From the NCBI GenBank assembly GCA_026131555.1, contig JAMXJH010000003.1:1-64000 (forward strand): a stretch of 64,000 bases of DNA, read 5' to 3'. The notes under the pieces are model-generated. The model saw only the letters and a list, made by a program, of their open reading frames with translations. It made no database searches and was not told the DNA's origin. Positions 48,716-59,692 of the stretch are shown one piece after another; position 1 is the stretch's first letter, and every line of letters begins with the position of its first letter. Both the position numbers and the translations under genes were made by a program. Origin of the DNA: Aerococcaceae bacterium NML190073 (GTDB taxonomy: Bacteria; Bacillota; Bacilli; Lactobacillales; Aerococcaceae).

Positions 48716-50071
48716 ATGGGTAAATATTTCGAAACAGATGGTGTACGTGGCGTTGCCAATCAAGAGTTAACGCCTGAATTAGCATTCAAATTAGGACGTT
48801 GTGGAGGCTATGTGTTGATGCAACATGCACCTGAATTGGAGCATCCAAGAGTATTGGTGGGCAGAGATACACGAATTTCAGGACAAATGCTTCAAAGCGC
48901 ATTAGTAGCAGGCTTATTATCTGTAGGAATCGAAGTAATGGATTTAGGGGTGGTTTCTACCCCGGCTGTGGCATATTTGACACGTACACAAGGTGCAGTT
49001 GCCGGCGTGATGATTAGCGCTTCGCATAATCCGGCACAAGATAATGGGATTAAATTTTTCGGTGCGGATGGATTCAAGTTATCTGATGATCAAGAATTAG
49101 AAATTGAAGCCTTGTTAGATGCGCCGGAAGATACATTACCAAGACCTAGTGCAGATGGTTTAGGGACTGTTGACGAATTTCCTGAAGGAGCCATTAAATA
49201 CATTCAATATCTACAAACGACCATTTCCGGCGATTTAGAAGGGATTTCCGTTTGTTTGGATGCGGCACATGGCGCAGTAGCACCATTGGTAAATCAATTG
49301 TTTGCTGATTTAGAAACGGAATTTTATACAATGGGTGATCGTCCAAACGGCTTGAATATTAACGATCAAGTTGGTTCAACGCATCCGGAAGCTTTGCAGG
49401 ATTTCGTTCGCGAGCAAGGAGCAATGGTAGGTTTGGCTTTCGATGGGGATGGCGACCGTTTGATTGCTGTTGATGAAAATGGAGACATCGTTGATGGCGA
49501 TAAAATTATGTTTATCTGTGGCAAGCACTTGAAAGCCAAAGGACGCTTGGTTGAAGATACCATTGTCTCAACGGTTATGAGTAATATCGGTTTCCACAAA
49601 GCAATTGAAGCGAACGGCATGAATGCCTTGAAAACACAAGTAGGCGACCGTTATGTAGTAGAAGAAATGCGTCGCGGTGGCTACACACTAGGTGGTGAGC
49701 AATCCGGACATATTGTGTTTCTAAGTATGAATACGACGGGCGACGGCTTGCTTTCTGCCATTCAGTTACTGTCCGTTATGAAAGAAACCGGAAAATCTCT
49801 ATCGGAGCTTGCTAGCGAAGTACAAATTTTTCCGCAAAAATTAGTCAATATTCGAGTGCGTGACAAGCATACGGTAATGGATGAGCCGGCAGTTCAAGAA
49901 GTCATTGCACGAATTGAAGCGGAGATGAATGGTGACGGGCGCATTTTGGTGCGACCGAGCGGTACGGAACCTTTGTTACGTGTCATGGCGGAGGCGTCTA
50001 CGGATGAGAAAGTTGCCTACTATGTAGAAGCGATTGCAGAGGTTATTCGTCGCGAGCGCGGCATTGACTAA
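48716..50071 (+). CDS. glmM: Phosphoglucosamine mutase
   Basis: A 451-aa enzyme converting glucosamine-6-phosphate to glucosamine-1-phosphate for peptidoglycan. The phosphoserine loop is [13 protein letters not shown], the metal loop is FDGDGDRLI, the sugar loop is GEQSGHIV and the phosphate site is [12 protein letters not shown]. It follows cdaR by 29 bp. Confidence 0.97.
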   Translation: MGKYFETDGVRGVANQELTPELAFKLGRCGGYVLMQHAPELEHPRVLVGRDTRISGQMLQSALVAGLLSVGIEVMDLGVVSTPAVAYLTRTQGAVAGVMISASHNPAQDNGIKFFGADGFKLSDDQELEIEALLDAPEDTLPRPSADGLGTVDEFPEGAIKYIQYLQTTISGDLEGISVCLDAAHGAVAPLVNQLFADLETEFYTMGDRPNGLNINDQVGSTHPEALQDFVREQGAMVGLAFDGDGDRLIAVDENGDIVDGDKIMFICGKHLKAKGRLVEDTIVSTVMSNIGFHKAIEANGMNALKTQVGDRYVVEEMRRGGYTLGGEQSGHIVFLSMNTTGDGLLSAIQLLSVMKETGKSLSELASEVQIFPQKLVNIRVRDKHTVMDEPAVQEVIARIEAEMNGDGRILVRPSGTEPLLRVMAEASTDEKVAYYVEAIAEVIRRERGID

Positions 50072-50094
50072 ACATATAGATAAGGAGAAGCGTG

Positions 50095-50991
50095 ATGAAC
50101 ATTACCCAATCGGCGATGAGCAAAAAAACGCGCACCGCTGCATGGTTTGACAACCATGCTTCTTTTGGTTTGCAATGTATTCATTGCCGAGAATCCCTTA
50201 AATTTGAGAATCAAACGTTACAATGCGAGAATCGCCATAGTTTCGATATGGCGAAGCAAGGGTATTTCTTCCTAGCTAAGAAATCGGTTGACGACAAATA
50301 TGATCAACATTTATTTGCAGCAAGGCGGACAATTATTCAATCTAGCCCGCTTTATCAAGGGTTGCATACGGCTTTGTTGAATTTGCTTAAGCAACAACGT
50401 TCGCCATTAACAATATTGGATGCAGGTTGTGGTGAAGGGAGCCATCTTCACTGCTTGTGTTGTTCTTTGCAAGAAGAGGTAACGGCAATTGCGGTCGATT
50501 TAGCAAAAACAGGTGTGCAACAAGCGAGTGATTATGCTGGGCAGATGCTACCGATAGTAGCAGATTTATCGCGTTTGCCGATTGCTAATCAGCAAGTAGA
50601 TGTTATTTTATCCATTTTGTCGCCGGCGAATTATCAAGAGTTTAAGCGCGTACTGAAACCGGGCGGCATCGTCATTAAAGTGATACCGAATGCGCAATAC
50701 TTAGTGGAAGTTAGGCAAGCATTATCAAGAGTGGGATGGACAACGAAAGAAGATTACTCTAACAAGCAAATCCGTAATGTTTTCCGAGATAATATGACAA
50801 CTTATAATGAAATACCGATTCGATATAAGGTAAATCTATCTGAAGAACAGCAAGCAGCTTTGCTTGAGATGACGCCTTTAACGTGGCAATTGTCACCGGA
50901 ACAACGTAAACAATTATTATCGTTATTGTCAGGTCAAATTACTCTAGATGTAGCCATTTTGGTGGGGAGTTTCGATGGGATTACTAAATAG
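50095..50991 (+). CDS. rlmA: 23S rRNA (guanine-N1)-methyltransferase, RlmA family
   Basis: A 298-aa methyltransferase. Cysteines at CIHC and CENRHSFD form the zinc finger. The S-adenosylmethionine site is LDAGCGEGSHL, and SPANYQEFKRVLKPGG is a later motif. ATG 50095 follows AAGGAGAAGCG; an adjacent GTG overlaps it. It lies 23 bp behind glmM, perhaps in the same transcript. In this family the G745 or G748 base of 23S rRNA is modified. Confidence 0.9.
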   Translation: MNITQSAMSKKTRTAAWFDNHASFGLQCIHCRESLKFENQTLQCENRHSFDMAKQGYFFLAKKSVDDKYDQHLFAARRTIIQSSPLYQGLHTALLNLLKQQRSPLTILDAGCGEGSHLHCLCCSLQEEVTAIAVDLAKTGVQQASDYAGQMLPIVADLSRLPIANQQVDVILSILSPANYQEFKRVLKPGGIVIKVIPNAQYLVEVRQALSRVGWTTKEDYSNKQIRNVFRDNMTTYNEIPIRYKVNLSEEQQAALLEMTPLTWQLSPEQRKQLLSLLSGQITLDVAILVGSFDGITK

Positions 50992-51059
50992 ACAAGGTCA
51001 TTTCAATAGAATTATCGAACAATTAGGGAAGAGGACTATATCATTGTTAATGTTTTTGG

Positions 51060-51065
51060 TATAAT
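51060..51065 (+). promoter_or_regulatory. purR promoter -10 element
   Basis: TATAAT preceded by TTTTTGG, with no clear -35. It lies 33 bp before the purR start. Confidence 0.5.
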
Positions 51066-51097
51066 AGCAAGTAAATAGTAGGACGGGAGTGAATGGT

Positions 51098-51940
51098 GTG
51101 ACTGCTGACAAAAAAATTAAGCGAAATCATCGCATTGTCTATATTAGCCAATACTTGATTGAACATCCGAATGAATTGGTAAGTCTGTCGTATTTTGTAG
51201 ATTATTTTGACTGTGCGAAATCTTCAATCAGCGAGGATTTAGATTTTGTTCGTGAGGTGTTTGAGCACAATGAGTTGGGCGTTATTCAAACGATTTCAGG
51301 TGTATCGGGAGGTGTAATTTATTACCCCCAAGTTCCTTTAGCGCAACAAAATCAATTATTCGAAGAGATTGCACACAAATTGAAACAAGGTAAACGAATT
51401 TTGCCGGGAAATTATATTTATGTGAGTGATGTTTTGCAAGAAGCGAAATTATTGAACGGCATTGCGAAATTAATTGCGACGCGCTATCAAGGCAAAGGCA
51501 TCGACGCGGTGATGACGATTGAAACGAAAGGAATCGGCTTATCCGTGGCGGTTGCGCGCTACTTGAATGTTCCATATGTAGTGGTACGTGGCGATTCAAG
51601 CGAGGCGGAAGGTTCGACGATTTCGATTAACTATATCTCCGGTTCGTTGCAAACTGTCAAAAAAATGGCGCTGTCCAAATTGAGTTTGACGCCACAAAGT
51701 AATGTGCTGATTGTCGATGACTTTTTGCGGAACGGGGGGACAGTCAACGGTTTACTCTCGATGATTGAGGAATTCGACTGCAAACCGGCGGGTATTTGTG
51801 TGCTCGCTCAGAATGCTGATCAAGAAAAGCAAACGTTGCCTGATTATGTGGCATTGTTGGATGCGCAAATTGCCTACAACAAAGAAACGGGAAATTTTGA
51901 ACTCCAAGTGAAGAAAGGGAATTTTTTTGACGCAATGTGA
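51098..51940 (+). CDS. purR: Purine operon regulator PurR
   Basis: A 280-aa regulator. The N-terminal winged helix (NHRIVYISQYLIEHPNELVSL) binds DNA. The phosphoribosyltransferase-like C-terminal domain senses PRPP through VLIVDDFLRNGGTV. The start is GTG 51098 after GGGAG. It can repress or activate purine genes depending on the order; binding sites are not visible in this window. It precedes glmU and prs, as in other Bacilli. Confidence 0.94.
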   Translation: MTADKKIKRNHRIVYISQYLIEHPNELVSLSYFVDYFDCAKSSISEDLDFVREVFEHNELGVIQTISGVSGGVIYYPQVPLAQQNQLFEEIAHKLKQGKRILPGNYIYVSDVLQEAKLLNGIAKLIATRYQGKGIDAVMTIETKGIGLSVAVARYLNVPYVVVRGDSSEAEGSTISINYISGSLQTVKKMALSKLSLTPQSNVLIVDDFLRNGGTVNGLLSMIEEFDCKPAGICVLAQNADQEKQTLPDYVALLDAQIAYNKETGNFELQVKKGNFFDAM

Positions 51941-52018
51941 AAAAAGTTCTTGAATAAAATGGATATAGACAGCATTAGGCGCTATAATAAGGAGTAGTGA
52001 AAATAAAGGAGTGTTGGC

Positions 52019-53389
52019 ATGAGTAATCGAATGGCGATTGTCTTAGCCGCAGGTAAAGGCACGCGGATGAAGTCAAACTTGTATAAAGTATTGCATCCCG
52101 TCTGCGGGTTACCGATGGTTGAACATGTGATTCGAGCAGTGAAAAGAAGTAACGTAAAGCAAATCATCTCAATTGTCGGACATGGCGCAGAGCAAGTGAA
52201 GGAAGTATTAGGTGATCGTTCGCAATACGCCTTGCAAGAAGAACAATTAGGTACGGGACATGCGGTACGGCAAGCGGCGCCGTTGTTGGCGAATCAAGCA
52301 GGCAGTACCTTGGTTATTTGTGGGGACACCCCGCTGTTGACGAGTGACACATTGACACAATTGTTTGAACAACATGAACGGGCGGATGCAAGGGCGACGA
52401 TTTTGACGGCGGAAGTTGAAGATTCGACGGGATATGGACGAATTGTGCGCACAACGTCGGGTGAAGTATGTAAAATTGTCGAGCACAAAGATGCCAAGCC
52501 GGAAGAACTGGCGATTAAAGAAATTAACACCGGCACGTATGTGTTTGATAATCAACTGCTATTCACAATGCTTGAAAAAGTCACGAATGACAATGCGCAA
52601 GGCGAATATTACTTGCCGGATGTTATTGAATTGTTGAAAGAAGCAGGCGAGAAAGTCGTGGCATGTGTAATGCAAGATAATGCTGAAGCGTTAGGTGTCA
52701 ACGACCGAGTGGCTTTAGCACAAGCTACGGAAATGATGAGTCAACGGATTAACGAGCAACACATGCGTAATGGGGTAACCTTGGTTCAACCGCAGTCGAT
52801 TTATATTGAAGCGGATGTAACGATTGGGGCGGATACTTTTATAGAGCCGGGTGTCATCTTGAAAGGATCGACTTGTATCGGTGCCGGATGTATCATAGGT
52901 GCTAATTCTGAAATTGTGGCAAGTCAGATAGCAGATAATGTTCAAATTACTCAATCGGTAATCGAATATTCAAGCGTTCAATCAGGCACAACCATCGGAC
53001 CTTTTGCACATGTACGACCGAATAGCCATCTAGGGCAACGCGTTCATATCGGCAATTTCGTTGAAGTCAAAAACAGTCAAGTAGGTAACGACACCAAGGC
53101 CGGACATTTGACTTATATCGGCGATTCTGATCTCGGTCAAGGCATCAATGTTGGGTGTGGAACGATTTTTGTGAATTATGATGGTAAGCATAAGCATCGT
53201 TCAACGGTTGGCGACCAAGCGTTTATTGGTTGTAATGCGAACATTGTATCTCCCGTTCGCATCGGCGAGCGTAGCTTTATCGCAGCCGGCACGACTGTGA
53301 CGCAAGATGTTCCGGCGGAATCATTAGCTATTTCGCGCATATCACAACAGAATATCCCAAATTACTGGCAAAAATTTAGCAAAAAATAA
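52019..53389 (+). CDS. glmU: Bifunctional GlmU (acetyltransferase / uridyltransferase)
   Basis: A 456-aa enzyme making UDP-N-acetylglucosamine. The N-terminal pyrophosphorylase has AAGKGTRMKSNLYKVLHPV and GTGHAV. The C-terminal left-handed beta-helix contains repeated hexapeptide units (VTIGADTFIEPGV, CTIGxG type) and ends with the usual basic motif QNIPNYWQKF. A TATAAT lies at 51983. It uses the product of glmM encoded upstream. Confidence 0.97.
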   Translation: MSNRMAIVLAAGKGTRMKSNLYKVLHPVCGLPMVEHVIRAVKRSNVKQIISIVGHGAEQVKEVLGDRSQYALQEEQLGTGHAVRQAAPLLANQAGSTLVICGDTPLLTSDTLTQLFEQHERADARATILTAEVEDSTGYGRIVRTTSGEVCKIVEHKDAKPEELAIKEINTGTYVFDNQLLFTMLEKVTNDNAQGEYYLPDVIELLKEAGEKVVACVMQDNAEALGVNDRVALAQATEMMSQRINEQHMRNGVTLVQPQSIYIEADVTIGADTFIEPGVILKGSTCIGAGCIIGANSEIVASQIADNVQITQSVIEYSSVQSGTTIGPFAHVRPNSHLGQRVHIGNFVEVKNSQVGNDTKAGHLTYIGDSDLGQGINVGCGTIFVNYDGKHKHRSTVGDQAFIGCNANIVSPVRIGERSFIAAGTTVTQDVPAESLAISRISQQNIPNYWQKFSKK

Positions 53390-53410
53390 AATATTGGAGG
53401 CAAATTTGTA

Positions 53411-54391
53411 ATGAAACCTTATAAAGACCCTAAATTGAAAATCTTCTCATTGAGCTCAAACCGCCCACTGGCAGAAAAAATCGCCAAAGCTGTGGGAATG
53501 GAACTTGGACAATTAGAAATTCAACGTTTTTCAGACGGCGAAATCAAAGTCATGCTCGAGGAAAGTATTCGTGGGGACCATGTGTACATCATTCAATCAA
53601 CATCAAATCCTGTCAATGAGCACTTGATGGAGTTGTTGATTATGATTGATGCGTTACGACGTGCCAGCGCCAAAACAATCAATGTAGTCTTACCTTATTA
53701 CGGGTATGCACGCCAAGAGCGTAAAGCACAAGCGCGTGAGCCGATTACTGCCAAATTAGTGGCAAATATGATTACAGAAGCGGGTGCGGATCGTGTCTTA
53801 ACGCTTGATTTACACGCACCACAAATTCAAGGTTTCTTTGATATTCCAGTAGACCATTTATTAGGAGTACCACTCTTGGCAAATTACTTCATTGACCTCG
53901 GCTTGGTAGGCGATGATGTAGTCGTTGTATCTCCGGATCACGGTGGCGTTGTTCGGGCACGTAAATTGGCTGATTTCTTGAAGTCGACTATTGCGATTAT
54001 TGATAAACGCCGTCCGCGTGCCAATGTTGCGGAAGTAATGAATATTATCGGAGATGTAAACGGCAAAACATGTATTATCGTTGACGATATGATTGATACC
54101 GCGGGGACGATTACACTAGCAGCGGCAGCTTTACTTGATCAAGGCGCTAAGGAAGTTTATGCAAGCTGTACACATGCCATTTTCTCAGGACCGGCAGTTG
54201 AACGTTTAGAAGAATCAGAAATCAAGAAAATCGTTGTAACGGATTCAATCTTACAACCGGAGGACCGCTATTTATCTAAATTAGATACGGTTTCTGTTGC
54301 GGAATTGATTGCCGAAGCAATTCGTCGCGTTCACGAGAACCGTCCGGTGAGCCCGCTCTTCAATGAAAAATTCAAAAACGAGCAAAACTAA
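53411..54391 (+). CDS. prs: Ribose-phosphate pyrophosphokinase
   Basis: A 326-aa PRPP synthetase that feeds purine, pyrimidine and NAD synthesis. The flexible ATP loop is SDGEIKV, the catalytic region is [18 protein letters not shown], and the PRPP loop is [14 protein letters not shown]. It is 21 bp behind glmU in the same operon, close to purR, whose effector is PRPP. A strong terminator follows. Confidence 0.97.
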   Translation: MKPYKDPKLKIFSLSSNRPLAEKIAKAVGMELGQLEIQRFSDGEIKVMLEESIRGDHVYIIQSTSNPVNEHLMELLIMIDALRRASAKTINVVLPYYGYARQERKAQAREPITAKLVANMITEAGADRVLTLDLHAPQIQGFFDIPVDHLLGVPLLANYFIDLGLVGDDVVVVSPDHGGVVRARKLADFLKSTIAIIDKRRPRANVAEVMNIIGDVNGKTCIIVDDMIDTAGTITLAAAALLDQGAKEVYASCTHAIFSGPAVERLEESEIKKIVVTDSILQPEDRYLSKLDTVSVAELIAEAIRRVHENRPVSPLFNEKFKNEQN

Positions 54392-54411
54392 TTAACGCCA
54401 ACCTTCCCAAT

Positions 54412-54457
54412 ACGCTTGAAATTCACTTTTATAAGATGGATTTCAGGCGTTTTTTTG
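54412..54457 (+). terminator. Terminator after prs
   Basis: ACGCTTGAAATTCA / TGGATTTCAGGCGT, a 14-bp stem with two G-T pairs and TTTTTTT. Confidence 0.9.
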
Positions 54458-54561
54458 ATGATTAGAAAGTTTCCCAATGCCATAGCAGACAAATTTCAGT
54501 AGCTAAAATCCCGCAAACCGACTATAATGGTTGTATATTCCGTTTAGAAAGGAAGTTTGGA

Positions 54562-55953
54562 ATGAACAATCGTTATGAATGGAACACCCTGTTGCGATTG
54601 GGTGTAGTTGCTATCGGCTCACTCGTTTCGTTGGGCTGCATCTATTTATCATTCATCATTCGTTTCGCCGGCGCCGTTCCGTTTAGGAATTTCAGCGCAT
54701 TTGAAGCGAGTTATATTTGGATCTTTATAGGGTTTATTGTCATTAACATCTTGTTCGGGACATATATTTTTTACAATAAGACATGGGTCGATCTATTCTA
54801 CCTATCGATGCTCAGTCAATTTGTGTTGAATATGTACATGATGGCATTGACGTATGCCGGAGGCTGGCTAAGCTTTCCACGTTCGGTTATCCTTGTTAAT
54901 TTTTTTGTGGGCACGCTCGGTATGTTCCTATGGAATTCGCTTGTTTATCGCATTTATCATCGCGTCCGCGGGCAAAAAAAAGTTATGGTCGTCGGTGCAG
55001 AGGAGCGTGTATTGGAAGCCGTTCGCAATTTCGATTTAATGAACAATCGTCGCCACGAAGTGACGCATGCAGTGTTAACAAATTATTACTACAATGTCAG
55101 AGAGTTGTCCGATGAAGTAGATATTGTTTATTTAACAGGTCATATTGAAGAATCCGAACGCCTCAAAATATATGACTACCTCATGCGTCATAACAAAAAA
55201 ATGTTTATCAGCACCGAATTTCAGAATTTAATGATGGTGAACACCAATATTATGAACTTTGAAGATGAAAGTATTATCGAAGTATCGCCGTTCAAAATCG
55301 CATCCGAAGATGAATTGGTAAAACGAACATTTGATATACTCGTATCAGGTATTTTAGTGCTACTTACGTCGCCATTGATGCTCCTGGCCATGATTGCCAT
55401 CAAATTGGATTCGCCGGGACCGATTTTTTACAAGCAAGAACGTGTCACCAAGAATCAGAAAAATTTCAACATTCTGAAGTTTCGCTCCATGACAGCGAGT
55501 GCAGAAAGTGATTCCGGTCCCGTATTGGCAACCGCTAATGACAGCCGAGTGACGCGTGTAGGCAAATGGTTGCGCAGAACGCGCATCGATGAGTTGCCGC
55601 AATTGCTGAATGTGCTTAAAGGTGATATGTCTTTAGTGGGACCACGCCCGGAACGTCCGTTTTTCGTCGAGCAGTTTAACAAGGCGAATCCGTATTATTA
55701 TTTGCGTCATCACGTGCGCGCGGGGATTACCGGCTATGCCCAAGTGTACGGCAAATACAGCACGGACTTTAATAGCAAATTGAATTTCGACTTGCTTTAT
55801 ATCAAAAAATATTCGCTTGCCTTCGATTTCAAATTGCTTTTCCAAACAGCCAAAATTCTCTTTGATAAAGTGTCATCGCGTGGCGTAGAAGAAGACTTGT
55901 TGGCGAAAACAACGTGGGAAGATATCGCACACAAAATGAAAGTCATCCGCTAG
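54562..55953 (+). CDS. Polyprenyl glycosylphosphotransferase
   Basis: A 463-aa membrane enzyme that places the first sugar-phosphate on undecaprenyl phosphate for a surface polysaccharide. Four or five transmembrane segments fill residues 10-130, a soluble part follows, and the bacterial sugar transferase domain is at 255-455 ([54 protein letters not shown]). It stands alone between terminators, without a polysaccharide gene cluster in the window, so the sugar and the polymer are unknown. Confidence 0.9.
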   Translation: MNNRYEWNTLLRLGVVAIGSLVSLGCIYLSFIIRFAGAVPFRNFSAFEASYIWIFIGFIVINILFGTYIFYNKTWVDLFYLSMLSQFVLNMYMMALTYAGGWLSFPRSVILVNFFVGTLGMFLWNSLVYRIYHRVRGQKKVMVVGAEERVLEAVRNFDLMNNRRHEVTHAVLTNYYYNVRELSDEVDIVYLTGHIEESERLKIYDYLMRHNKKMFISTEFQNLMMVNTNIMNFEDESIIEVSPFKIASEDELVKRTFDILVSGILVLLTSPLMLLAMIAIKLDSPGPIFYKQERVTKNQKNFNILKFRSMTASAESDSGPVLATANDSRVTRVGKWLRRTRIDELPQLLNVLKGDMSLVGPRPERPFFVEQFNKANPYYYLRHHVRAGITGYAQVYGKYSTDFNSKLNFDLLYIKKYSLAFDFKLLFQTAKILFDKVSSRGVEEDLLAKTTWEDIAHKMKVIR

Positions 55954-56000
55954 ACTCTTTCTATAATCCCAGAGGGATTCTCGTTATCATATCTAGAATG

Positions 56001-56045
56001 AACCCTTTAATCTGTTTGAATTCTAAGAACAGGAAAAGGGTTTTT
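56001..56045 (+). terminator. Terminator after the glycosylphosphotransferase gene
   Basis: AACCCTTT / AAAGGGTT outer stem with inner CTGTT/AACAG and a T-run. Confidence 0.85.
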
Positions 56046-56109
56046 GCTAGCGAAATAAGTCACATTGTGCTAGAATGAGCCTATCATAATAAAAAGGAGA
56101 TGTTTTCCA

Positions 56110-57081
56110 ATGAAAAAAGGTATGAAATGGTTAGTTAGTTTATTGACCGCTTTATTGTTAGTAGGTACAATTGTATCGCCGGTCAGCGCTCAAGTGAGTG
56201 TAGAAGAATTACTAACGAAAACAGCAGAAGCGCAAAAAGATGTGCAATCTATGCATTTGAGTGGTACTATGTCAGCAGCGATTGCACAAGGAGATGACTT
56301 CTCAGAGATAGGGCAAATGGCTTTAGATATGAAATTCAATTTGACAGATGTACCTTCAGGACAGTTTAAGTTGGATATTGTATCAATGTTTTTGGGCTCT
56401 GAACCGCTCAAGCTTGAAGCCTATGTAAAAGACAACAAATTATTGTTTATTTCTCCGGGTTCATCAGAAATAAAAGAAATTACTGAAGAACAAATGAAAG
56501 AGTTCAACATATCTATGGAGAAGTATAAACAAGAAGCGAACTCTACACCAATCGATGCAATTAACGCAAAAATGGCGAAGTACTTCGAAGTGAAGGAAAC
56601 AGATGATGCATACGTGTTAACGTTCAAAGAAGATATCGATATGCAAGCGTTCTGGAGCGATGCGTTGGATCCTGAAACAGTTAAGATGATTAAAGAAGAA
56701 GTGGTTAAACAAGCCGAAACTTCCGGTCAGCCAATGAACGAAGAAGCAAAACAAACATTAGACAAAGTGTATAGCCCTGAATTCTTAGGTAAAGTAATTT
56801 CTGAACGTCCAGTGTTTGAGGCGCATTACGCTAAAGATACATTCTACTTGAAAAAATCAGTGATGGAAGTATTGGTTAATGTTAAAGAAGCCGCTCAAGC
56901 TTTGGCAACAGAGGCGACAGAGAGTCTTGGTAGTATTCCAAATGTATTCAAAATTAAACTAGACTTCACTATGGATGAACACGGAGTAATGCAAGAAATT
57001 GTATTCCCGGAAGTGAAGGAAGAATCTTCAATGGAGCAAGTTTCTGAATCAATGGAAGAATCTTCAAGCTCAGCTGAATAA
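56110..57081 (+). CDS. Secreted protein, DUF6612-like
   Basis: A 323-aa exported protein. The signal peptide is clear (MKKGMKWLVSLLTALLL, cleavage after S-A near residue 28) and there is no lipobox cysteine. The mature part begins SVEELLTKTAEAQKDVQSMHLSG, a pattern of DUF6612-type extracellular proteins related to LppX/LolA-like folds. The last 25 residues are rich in Ser and Glu. Function unknown; an envelope role is likely. It forms its own transcription unit. Confidence 0.8.
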   Translation: MKKGMKWLVSLLTALLLVGTIVSPVSAQVSVEELLTKTAEAQKDVQSMHLSGTMSAAIAQGDDFSEIGQMALDMKFNLTDVPSGQFKLDIVSMFLGSEPLKLEAYVKDNKLLFISPGSSEIKEITEEQMKEFNISMEKYKQEANSTPIDAINAKMAKYFEVKETDDAYVLTFKEDIDMQAFWSDALDPETVKMIKEEVVKQAETSGQPMNEEAKQTLDKVYSPEFLGKVISERPVFEAHYAKDTFYLKKSVMEVLVNVKEAAQALATEATESLGSIPNVFKIKLDFTMDEHGVMQEIVFPEVKEESSMEQVSESMEESSSSAE

Positions 57082-57093
57082 TACATGATAAAT

Positions 57094-57133
57094 AAACATC
57101 TTTGGTACAGTTATGTTCCAAAGGTGTTTTTTT
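57094..57133 (+). terminator. Terminator after the secreted protein gene
   Basis: AAACATCTTTGG / CCAAAGGTGTTT, a 12-bp stem with one G-T pair and a run of seven T. Confidence 0.9.
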
Positions 57134-57180
57134 GTGGGGATAATTTGGGGTGAGGGGGAGGAACACATTGTGGTTGTGGC

Positions 57181-57302
57181 ATTCGGGAATCGGATGTATT
57201 AACCGGGTATGTTCGAGTGATTAATTCATAATTCGGGAACGATTATATTATGTAGATTTTTGCGGCGTTCACGTTTTTGTACAGGTGAAATTGTGATATA
57301 AT
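57181..57302 (+). promoter_or_regulatory. pncB upstream region: ATTCGGGAA repeats and promoter
   Basis: ATTCGGGAA occurs at 57181 and again at 57231, exactly 50 bp apart. A TATAAT at 57297 has TTTTTG 17 bp upstream. The repeats could bind a regulator of NAD salvage; none is recognised. Confidence 0.45.
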
Positions 57303-57343
57303 GAAGGGGTAAATCAATCTGTGATAGAGAAGGAGAAGATGTC

Positions 57344-58831
57344 ATGTACAATTATGAAGATAATAGTTTGATGATGCATACCGACTTGTACCAAATCAAT
57401 ATGCTGAAGGCGTACTGGGATAATGGAATGGATCAAAAGCGTGCAGTATTTGAAGCGTATTTCAGAACGAATCCTTTCGGTAATGGTTTTGCCTTATTTG
57501 CCGGGTTGGAACGAATTGTGGAATATTTAAGTCAAGTGCGGTTCAAAGAGAGCGATTTAGATTATTTACGTAGCTTGAATGCTTATCCGGAAGCGTTTAT
57601 TGAATACTTAAAAAATTTCCGTTTTACTTGCGATGTGCGAATGATGCGAGAAGGTGAAGTTTGTTTTGCGAATGAGCCACTCGTACAAGTAGAAGGTCCG
57701 CTTGGTCAATGTCAGATGATTGAAACAGCCTTACTTAATATTTTGAATTATCATACGTTGATTGCGACTAAAGCGGCGCGTATTCGTTCTGTCATTGGGA
57801 ATGGGGACCGTTTATCGGAGTTCGGTACACGCAGAGCGCAAGAAATGGATGCGGCAATTTGGGGGACGCGTGCCGCTTATATCGGTGGTTGCGATGCAAC
57901 GAGTAATGTTCGCGCAGGCAAGTTGTTCGGCATTCCGGTTTCCGGCACGCATGCGCACTCATTGGTGCAAGCGTATCGTGATGAATATAAGGCGTTCAAA
58001 GCCTATGCTTCTTCACATAAAGATGTTATTTTCCTTGTGGACACTTATGATACATTGCGTTCGGGAGTACCGACGGCAATTCGTGTAGCGCAAGAAATGG
58101 GTGATAAGATTAACTTTGTCGGCGTGCGGATTGATTCGGGGGATATGGCCTATCAATCCAAGCGTGTCCGTGAACAACTCGATGAAGCCGGCTTCCATCA
58201 TACGCGTATTATTGCATCGAATGACTTAGATGAGCGTACGATTCTTAATTTGAAAATGCAAGGTGCCAAAATTGATGATTGGGGCGTAGGAACCAAATTG
58301 ATTACCGCCTTTGATCAACCATCATTGGGTGCGGTGTATAAATTAGTAAGTATCGAAGACGAACATGGCGAAATGGTGCCGACGATGAAGATTTCCAGCA
58401 ACGCTTTCAAAATGTCGACTCCCGGTGTCAAGCAAGTATGGAGAATCATCCGCAATAAAGATGGCAAATCTGAAGGGGATTACATTGCTTTTGCAACGGA
58501 GCGCCCGGATCAATTGGATGCTCTTTATATGTTCCACCCTGTACATATATACATCAATAAGACGGTCACAGATTTTACCGCGCGGCCGTTATTGCGTGAT
58601 GTTTATAAGAACGGAGAATTAGTGTATGATTTGCCGACGTTGGAAGAAGTGAAAGCTTATGCTAAGCATTCTATCGGCGAATTATGGGATGAGCACAAGC
58701 GGATTCTGAATCCGGCGCAGTATCCGGTGGACTTATCGCAAGCCTTATATGATGCAAAAGTTGAAAGTATTAAGGAAATTCGTGAATCGGTTGAAGAACG
58801 TGTGCGACAAACAGAGCAAGAGGAGAGATAA
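57344..58831 (+). CDS. pncB: Nicotinate phosphoribosyltransferase
   Basis: A 495-aa enzyme joining nicotinate and PRPP to nicotinate mononucleotide, the first step of NAD salvage. Typical segments are [25 protein letters not shown]-like [29 protein letters not shown] (with the catalytic histidine), [18 protein letters not shown] and DWGVGTKL. Length is normal. It is 1 bp from nadE, so the two form an operon. Confidence 0.96.
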   Translation: MYNYEDNSLMMHTDLYQINMLKAYWDNGMDQKRAVFEAYFRTNPFGNGFALFAGLERIVEYLSQVRFKESDLDYLRSLNAYPEAFIEYLKNFRFTCDVRMMREGEVCFANEPLVQVEGPLGQCQMIETALLNILNYHTLIATKAARIRSVIGNGDRLSEFGTRRAQEMDAAIWGTRAAYIGGCDATSNVRAGKLFGIPVSGTHAHSLVQAYRDEYKAFKAYASSHKDVIFLVDTYDTLRSGVPTAIRVAQEMGDKINFVGVRIDSGDMAYQSKRVREQLDEAGFHHTRIIASNDLDERTILNLKMQGAKIDDWGVGTKLITAFDQPSLGAVYKLVSIEDEHGEMVPTMKISSNAFKMSTPGVKQVWRIIRNKDGKSEGDYIAFATERPDQLDALYMFHPVHIYINKTVTDFTARPLLRDVYKNGELVYDLPTLEEVKAYAKHSIGELWDEHKRILNPAQYPVDLSQALYDAKVESIKEIRESVEERVRQTEQEER

Positions 58832-58832
58832 T

Positions 58833-59660
58833 ATGCGTCCACTTCAACAAGAAATTATTACAGCTTTGAAGGTACAACCGACAATCGACCCAATGGCTGA
58901 AATCAGACGAACGATTGATTTTTTGAAAGATTATTTGAAAGCTCATCCTTTTTTGTCGACGTATGTGCTAGGTATTAGCGGTGGGCAAGATTCAACATTG
59001 GCCGGGCGTTTGGCTCAATTGGCAATGGAGGAAATGCGGGCAGAAACCGGTGAGAATCGATACCGTTTTATTGCGGTTCGCCTGCCTCACGGCATTCAAT
59101 TGGATGAGGCAGACGCGCAAGCTGCGCTGGATTTCATCAATGCAGATGAGGAAATGACCGTTAATATTCAATTAGCAACCTCTGGCATGGTTGAGGCGCT
59201 GAATAGTGCCGGATTGGCTATTAGCGATTTCAACAAAGGAAATATTAAGGCACGTCAACGCATGATTGCGCAATATGCTATTGCCGGGCAACGTCAAGGA
59301 GCGGTCATCGGCACAGATCATGCCGCGGAAAGTGTGACAGGTTTTTTCACGAAATTTGGTGATGGGGCAGCGGATATTATGCCGTTGTGGCGTTTAACAA
59401 AAGGGCAAGGGCGTCAGCTTTTGATGGCGTTGGCAGCGCCGGAAGCTTTATATATGAAAGTTCCGACAGCAGATCTGGAAGAGGAGAAACCGCAATTGGC
59501 AGATGAAGCGGCACTCGGCGTTTCTTATGAAGCGATTGACGCTTATTTAGAAGGGTGTGAAGTTGCGACGAGAGACGCGGAAACGATTGAACGTTGGTAC
59601 CGTCAAACAGCGCATAAACGTCATTTGCCGGTTACGATATTCGATACTTTCTGGCGATAG
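58833..59660 (+). CDS. nadE: NH3-dependent NAD synthetase
   Basis: A 275-aa enzyme amidating nicotinate adenine dinucleotide to NAD. The ATP pyrophosphatase loop is [16 protein letters not shown], with [15 protein letters not shown] and [18 protein letters not shown] further on. It lacks a glutaminase domain and so uses ammonia. The start follows AGGAGAG. A longer frame beginning within pncB is rejected. Confidence 0.96.
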   Translation: MRPLQQEIITALKVQPTIDPMAEIRRTIDFLKDYLKAHPFLSTYVLGISGGQDSTLAGRLAQLAMEEMRAETGENRYRFIAVRLPHGIQLDEADAQAALDFINADEEMTVNIQLATSGMVEALNSAGLAISDFNKGNIKARQRMIAQYAIAGQRQGAVIGTDHAAESVTGFFTKFGDGAADIMPLWRLTKGQGRQLLMALAAPEALYMKVPTADLEEEKPQLADEAALGVSYEAIDAYLEGCEVATRDAETIERWYRQTAHKRHLPVTIFDTFWR

Positions 59661-59692
59661 GAAAAAAATAATGAGAGGTGGGAAATTAGAAT

